From assembly GCA_020161965.1 (NCBI GenBank), contig JAIUNH010000157.1:1-8053 (forward strand): a stretch of 8,053 nt of DNA, in the 5' to 3' direction. Shown piece by piece: positions 6,201 to 8,053 of the stretch. Source of the stretch: Pseudomonadota bacterium (lineage in GTDB: Bacteria; Pseudomonadota; Alphaproteobacteria; CACIAM-22H2). The notes beneath the pieces are model-generated. The model had not been told where the DNA came from. It saw nothing but the letters and a program-made list of their open reading frames with translations, and searched no databases. Position numbers and translations under genes: made by a program. Position 1 is the first letter of the stretch; every line of letters begins with the position of its first letter.

Positions 6201-7129
6201 CCGAGCCTTGCCTGTTCTGCGGTGCCGCCACGCGCCCTTATCTCGACGACGTGGTCGATAACCGCTTCGGCGCGCCGGGCGTGTGGCAGATCCATGCTTG
6301 CGATGCGTGCGGCGGACGGCAGACCAGCCCGCGCCCGGATGGCGCTGAACTCAAGCGGCTCTACGAAGCGCATTACAATTACGGCGGCAAAACCGACGGC
6401 AACTACGCGTCCGCGCGCGAGAAATTCCTGTTCTCGCCGTTCTATAAATTGCTGCTCGCGATCGACGGCGATATCTCGTTCCATGGGCGCATGGGAAAAG
6501 GCCGCCTTCTCGATATCGGTTGCAATGAAGGGCGCGGCTTGGCGCTCTACACGCGCAACGGCTTCACGGCGGAAGGGTTGGAGTTGAATTCCAATGCCGC
6601 TGCCGTCGCACGGGCGCGCGGCTTTACGGTGCACGAGAAGCTGGTCGAGGCCTTCGAGCCCGCCGAGAAATACGACGTGGCCGTCTTGTCGAACGTGCTC
6701 GAACATACGCTCGATCCGCGCGAAGCGCTCAAGCACGTCAAACGCATTTTGAAGCCGGGCGGGCAGGTCTGGATCAGCCTGCCGAATGTGGATTCGGCGC
6801 TGGCCAAGCGCTACGGGCGCGATTGGGTCAATTGGCACGTGCCCTTCCATATCGTGCATTTCTCCGAAAGCCGGTTGCGCCGCTTGCTGACCGAAACGGG
6901 ATTCGAGATCGTCGAAAGCAAGGCGATCACGCCCGCCTTGTGGGTCGCCCAAAGCTGGATCGCGCATCGCTGGTGCCGGAACATGGCCGACGTCGTGCGC
7001 TTGCAGCGCAAGGCGCCGCTGGTTGCGGGCGCCATGTTGATCGCGCGCTTCGTGCTGTTCCCGCTGTTGTGGCATTGGAACCGCACCGGGCGCGGCGATT
7101 GCCTGATCTTCCGCGCGAAGGCCGTTTGA
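6197..7129 (+). CDS. Zinc-ribbon class I SAM-dependent methyltransferase
   Basis: This probable SAM-dependent methyltransferase (Methyltransf_23-like) would modify a sugar or glycan of the same pathway. The 310-residue product begins with a likely zinc ribbon, C5-x2-C8 and C35-x2-C38 (CLFCG, CDACGG). The SAM-binding fold follows: motif I LLDIGCNEGRGL with D106-I-G-C-N-E-G112, an acidic segment after the next strand (AEGLELNSN), and the post-strand-4 block LSNVLEHTLDP around 164-174. LKPGGQVWISLPNVDS is also typical. Near the C-terminus, residues 275-294 are hydrophobic (LVAGAMLIARFVLFPLLWHW) and could anchor it to the membrane. The ATG at 6197 overlaps the GT2 stop by 4 bases and puts the ribbon right at the start; an upstream in-frame start at 6137 lies inside GT2. 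Its stop shares one base with the next start (TGATG). It is shorter than the roughly 400-residue deoxysugar C-methyltransferases with a similar ribbon. Substrate unknown. Confidence 0.9.
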   Translation: MTEPCLFCGAATRPYLDDVVDNRFGAPGVWQIHACDACGGRQTSPRPDGAELKRLYEAHYNYGGKTDGNYASAREKFLFSPFYKLLLAIDGDISFHGRMGKGRLLDIGCNEGRGLALYTRNGFTAEGLELNSNAAAVARARGFTVHEKLVEAFEPAEKYDVAVLSNVLEHTLDPREALKHVKRILKPGGQVWISLPNVDSALAKRYGRDWVNWHVPFHIVHFSESRLRRLLTETGFEIVESKAITPALWVAQSWIAHRWCRNMADVVRLQRKAPLVAGAMLIARFVLFPLLWHWNRTGRGDCLIFRAKAV

Positions 7130-8053
7130 TGCGCGTCTATGTCTACGACTATCCCGGCCATGCGTTTCCCGTGCAGTTGTCGCGGGCCTTGGCCGCGCGC
7201 GGGCATGCGGTGCGCCATGTCTGCTTCAAGGCGTTTCAAGCGCCCAAAGGCCCGCTGGAACGGCGCGAAGACGATCCGGCGAATTTCGAGCTCGGTTTCA
7301 CCGAACTCGACGCGCCGTTCGAGAAGCATTCCTTCGTCAAGCGCTGGTCGCAGGAGCGGCGCCTGGGCGCGCTGGTGCGCGAGGACATAAACCGCTGGAA
7401 GCCCGACGCCGTGCTGGCGGGCAACGCGCCGCTCGATCCGCAGGCCGGCGCCTTCGCCGGTGCTCGCGATGTGAATGCGGGCTTCGTCTATTGGCTGCAG
7501 GATCTGGTCGGCATCGCGATCCGCAAAATCCTCAGCCGCAAAATCCCGATCGCGGGCAATGCGGTCGGTCTTTATTACGAAGCGATGGAAGCGCGTTTGC
7601 TGCGCCGCTCCGACGCGGTCGTGTCGATCACCGCCGATTTCGAGCCGCTGCTGAAATCCTGGCAGGTGCAGAACGTCCACACGATCGAGAATTGGGCCGC
7701 GCGCGAGGACATCAAAATCGCGCCTCGCGACAATGCGTTCGCGCGCGAGCAAGGCTTGATCGGTAAACCCGTTTTTCTCTATTCCGGCACGCTGGGCCTG
7801 AAGCATGACCCGAGCTTGCTGCGCGATTTGGCCGCGCGGTTGCCCGATGCGATCATGCTGGTGATTTCCGAAGGGCCGGGGGCGGATTGGTTGAAGGGGC
7901 AGAACCTGCCCAATCTGCGCGTCTTGCCGTTCCAGAATTTCGCGCGCTTGGGCGAAACGCTGGCGAGTGCGGACGTGCTGGTCGCCGTGCTCGAACCCGA
8001 TGCCGGTATCTTTTCCGTGCCGTCGAAGGTGCTGACCTATCTTTGCGCCGGGC
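7129..8053 (+). CDS. WbuB-like GT4 glycosyltransferase (partial, 3' end outside window)
   Basis: This probable glycosyltransferase shares the polysaccharide pathway of the preceding genes. The 308 codons present are open to the window edge. The N-terminal domain starts MRVYVYDYPGHAFPVQLSRALAARGHAV, a GT-B first strand and helix. FVYWLQDLVGIAI and EARLLRRSDAVVSITADFEPLL (centre of the protein) resemble WbuB/WcaI-type GT4 enzymes. The second domain has VFLYSGTLGLKHDPSLL (Y218 onward), VISEGPGADWLK, and EPDAGIFSVPSKVLTYLCAG (E289 to the edge), where the Ser-Lys (K300) block is characteristic. The usual E-x7-E of GT4 is not visible here: E289 is followed eight positions later by Val. This fits the WbuB-like branch. 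The ATG overlaps the preceding stop as TGATG. Family length is near 400, so roughly a quarter is missing. Donor sugar unknown. Confidence 0.88.
   Translation, partial: MRVYVYDYPGHAFPVQLSRALAARGHAVRHVCFKAFQAPKGPLERREDDPANFELGFTELDAPFEKHSFVKRWSQERRLGALVREDINRWKPDAVLAGNAPLDPQAGAFAGARDVNAGFVYWLQDLVGIAIRKILSRKIPIAGNAVGLYYEAMEARLLRRSDAVVSITADFEPLLKSWQVQNVHTIENWAAREDIKIAPRDNAFAREQGLIGKPVFLYSGTLGLKHDPSLLRDLAARLPDAIMLVISEGPGADWLKGQNLPNLRVLPFQNFARLGETLASADVLVAVLEPDAGIFSVPSKVLTYLCAG

Noticed and set aside
7518..7550. Short direct repeat CGCAAAATCC / CGCAAAATCCC
   Set aside because: Two copies only, in frame, encoding RKI twice within the glycosyltransferase; most likely chance within a basic helix.
6811..7806. 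331-codon open frame antisense to the methyltransferase and last glycosyltransferase
   Set aside because: Antisense shadow of GC-rich coding sequence; both sense genes have clear family motifs.

Overview
This GC-rich window fits an alphaproteobacterium, probably of the Rhodospirillales or a related order. The inference rests on the atpA-atpG-atpD-atpC gene order, the style of the F1 subunits, and the codon use. No RNA gene, insertion sequence, CRISPR array or phage gene is visible. The window is almost fully coding; the largest gap is about 140 bases.

Region 1 (1-2837) is the distal part of the F1 ATP synthase operon: the last few codons of atpA (tentative), then complete atpG, atpD and atpC on the + strand, tightly packed. 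It ends in a strong GC-rich hairpin that looks like the operon terminator.

Region 2 (2797-4065) holds two convergent genes whose stops are 9 bases apart. One is a small uracil-DNA-glycosylase-superfamily protein (hypoxanthine/deoxyinosine glycosylase type, + strand). The other is a Tat-exported DUF1194 von Willebrand A-like protein (- strand). The only usable start codon of the glycosylase lies just upstream of the terminator hairpin, so that hairpin falls inside its first codons.

Region 3 (4066-4203) is a short divergent intergenic stretch with candidate promoters in both directions.

Region 4 (4204-8053) is a + strand operon of four overlapping, translationally coupled genes: a GT4 glycosyltransferase, a GT2 glycosyltransferase, a zinc-ribbon SAM methyltransferase and a WbuB-like GT4 glycosyltransferase cut by the window end. 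Together they look like part of a surface polysaccharide (exopolysaccharide, O-antigen or LPS core) assembly locus. In such a locus sugars are added to a lipid-linked acceptor at the inner face of the cytoplasmic membrane and decorated by methylation.

I found no convincing new biological system. The points most worth a second look are: the first glycosyltransferase, which seems to need a non-canonical ATT start; the terminator inside the 5' end of the glycosylase gene; the start choice that exposes a Tat signal in the DUF1194 protein; and the uncharacterised four-gene polysaccharide module beside the ATP synthase operon.
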